Source: Ardenticatenales bacterium (lineage in GTDB: Bacteria; Chloroflexota; Anaerolineae; Promineifilales; UBA4811). From it: a DNA stretch of 7,217 nucleotides. The position numbers were made by a program, and so were the translations under genes. The stretch spans positions 1-7,217 of the forward strand of contig DAOUVM010000123.1 in NCBI GenBank assembly GCA_030667645.1. The letters run 5' to 3'. Numbering within the stretch: the stretch's first letter is position 1; each line of letters opens with the position of its first letter. This document shows, piece by piece, positions 6,005 to 7,217 of the stretch. A model generated the notes under the pieces. It saw nothing but the letters and a program-made list of their open reading frames with translations. It did no database searches and had not been told where the DNA came from.

Positions 6005-7217
6005 ATGGAATCGCTACCGGGTCGGTTGATCAATTGCCCTGGCTGTGGCGCCCGCAACTATCGGGGCGCAGCGATCTGTGCTGGTTGCGGCGCGTCGCTT
6101 CCAAGCAGCCGGCCGCGGGTCGTGCGGCCCCAGCCGGTCTACCTCCGGCTGCCGATTTTGACTGGGGCGACCTGGATCAGTTGGTGCTTGCTGGCCATGA
6201 ACGTGCTGGTCTGGGTGGCGATGACAGCGGCCGGCGGTTCGACCGACAGCGAGGTGCTGCTGGATTTTGGGGCCAAGTACGGCCCTTCCATCTACCAGGG
6301 AGAGTATTGGCGATTGTTTACGGCCATGTTCCTGCACATCGGGCTGATGCACCTGGGATTCAATGGTTACGCGCTCTATGTGCTGGGGCCAGAGACAGAG
6401 CGATTCTTTGGCCGGAAACGTTTTCTGACGACCTATGTGCTGGCAGGCGTGTTGAGCATTGTGGTCAGCTATGTGTTCTCTTCAACGCTGGCGGCCGGAG
6501 CCAGTGGCGCCATATTCGGGCTGGTGGGAGCGCTCGCTGCCTTTTTCATCCACCAACGAGCGGTCTTTGGCGAGCCGGGCCGGCGGCGACTGATCAATTT
6601 GGCTTCCATTGTCGGCATCAACCTGGTGATTGGATTCACGGTGACCGGGGTTGACAACTGGGCGCACATTGGCGGGCTAACGGCAGGTTTTCTCATTGGT
6701 TGGGCTCTCGCGCCGCAGTACGAGGTGGTGGCGGCGGGTCCGGTCCAGTCAGCTCGAGTGGTCGATCGCAACTCGTTGGCACGGAGCTGGTGGGTACTGC
6801 CGGCCGCGATGCTGCTGACTGTTGGATTGACCCTGCTGGGCAACGTGCGGCAGCGATCCACGGCCGGTGCATACCAGCAGCGAGGAGAAGACCATCTGGT
6901 AGGCGGAGAATGGGAAGAGGCGATCCAGGAATTCAGTATTGCGCTGGAGCGCGATCCCGGGTCGTGGCTTGCCAATTTATACCGATCCGAAGCGTATCTT
7001 CGGACAGGAGAGTATCATGCGGCGCTGCAAGACCTGGACCGCGTGATCGCGAGCCGGCCGGCAACCACCTATCTGATTGTTGCCCACACCAACCGGGGGC
7101 GGATTCACATGCTTCTGGGGGACCAGTATCGGGCGTTGATGGACTTGAACGTGGCGGTGAATCTGGGCCCGAATGATGCATATGCCCACTTGATACGGGG
7201 ACTGATACAGATAGAGA
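6005..7217 (+). CDS. Rhomboid-family intramembrane serine protease with N-terminal zinc ribbon and C-terminal TPR repeats (3' truncated)
   Basis: Rhomboids cut membrane proteins within or next to a transmembrane helix. Of this gene, 404 codons lie in the window. Residues 11-28 form a four-cysteine zinc ribbon (CPGC and CAGC). A first helix lies near 52-74. The catalytic core follows: WR (102-103), HLGFN (116-120, oxyanion His and Asn), GASG with nucleophile Ser167, and His221 in WAHIGG. Helices lie near 107-128, 139-159, 165-186, 196-213 and 219-236. A seventh helix at 263-280 leads to TPR-like units near 288-321, 322-355 and 359-392, with a fourth starting at the edge. With N-in topology the TPRs would be extracytoplasmic, as in Bacillus YqgP/GluP. 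Start ATG 6005 is set by GAGGG at 5995-5999, five bases upstream, and by an in-frame TAG at 5993. All catalytic residues are intact. The true C-terminus and substrate are unknown. Confidence 0.93.
   Translation, partial: MESLPGRLINCPGCGARNYRGAAICAGCGASLPSSRPRVVRPQPVYLRLPILTGATWISWCLLAMNVLVWVAMTAAGGSTDSEVLLDFGAKYGPSIYQGEYWRLFTAMFLHIGLMHLGFNGYALYVLGPETERFFGRKRFLTTYVLAGVLSIVVSYVFSSTLAAGASGAIFGLVGALAAFFIHQRAVFGEPGRRRLINLASIVGINLVIGFTVTGVDNWAHIGGLTAGFLIGWALAPQYEVVAAGPVQSARVVDRNSLARSWWVLPAAMLLTVGLTLLGNVRQRSTAGAYQQRGEDHLVGGEWEEAIQEFSIALERDPGSWLANLYRSEAYLRTGEYHAALQDLDRVIASRPATTYLIVAHTNRGRIHMLLGDQYRALMDLNVAVNLGPNDAYAHLIRGLIQIE

Noticed and set aside
5824..6654. 276-codon plus-strand ORF starting in the G8/C8 hairpin
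   Set aside because: It overlaps the rhomboid gene in another frame, starts inside the hairpin, has no family match, and the rhomboid frame carries all the catalytic motifs.

Overview
The window is an ordinary-looking bacterial chromosomal segment, GC-rich by eye, with tightly packed genes on both strands. It contains, in order: the 3' end of lepA (+), a 5-formyltetrahydrofolate cyclo-ligase gene (-), a roughly 385-base intergenic region (+), two overlapping ABC exporter genes (+), and a rhomboid protease gene that runs off the right edge (+). Nothing is strictly diagnostic of a taxon. Gene content and protein style are compatible with Chloroflexota or a similar GC-rich, deep-branching group, but that is a weak inference. 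The C-terminal TPR rhomboid and the nearby cyclo-ligase recall the Bacillus yqgN/yqgP (gluP) neighbourhood.

Layout. Bases 2-1042 encode the last 346 residues of elongation factor 4. A 90-base convergent gap follows, with only weak hairpins. The cyclo-ligase is read leftwards from 1732 to 1133 and has its own plausible promoter. About 18 bases to the right of that promoter, and divergent from it, is a perfect-consensus promoter (TTGACA, 16 bases, TATAAT). It drives a short transcript with a strong ribosome binding site, a 23-codon ORF ending at 1942, and two strong intrinsic terminators in tandem (1967-1999 and 2005-2035). The ABC pair starts at 2163 and 3955 and ends at 5817, followed by a perfect G8/C8 hairpin. 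A second promoter (5916-5944) precedes the rhomboid gene, which starts at 6005.

How it works together. The two ABC half-transporters form a clear asymmetric heterodimer. The first subunit has Asp in place of the catalytic Glu after Walker B. The second has LSVGQ in place of LSGGQ. Together these give one degenerate and one canonical ATP site, as in BmrCD, LmrCD and TM287/288 multidrug exporters.

The most interesting part is the leader in front of this pair. Its short ORF, a hairpin covering that ORF's ribosome binding site, and the two terminators can form mutually exclusive pairings. The ORF's 3' end can pair with the 5' arm of terminator 1. This would release the 3' arm of terminator 1, which is perfectly complementary over 10 bases to the 5' side of terminator 2. 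That is the architecture expected of ribosome-mediated transcription attenuation with a two-step antitermination relay, and it parallels the bmrB leader of Bacillus bmrCD. The pairings are read from sequence; the regulatory behaviour is inferred.
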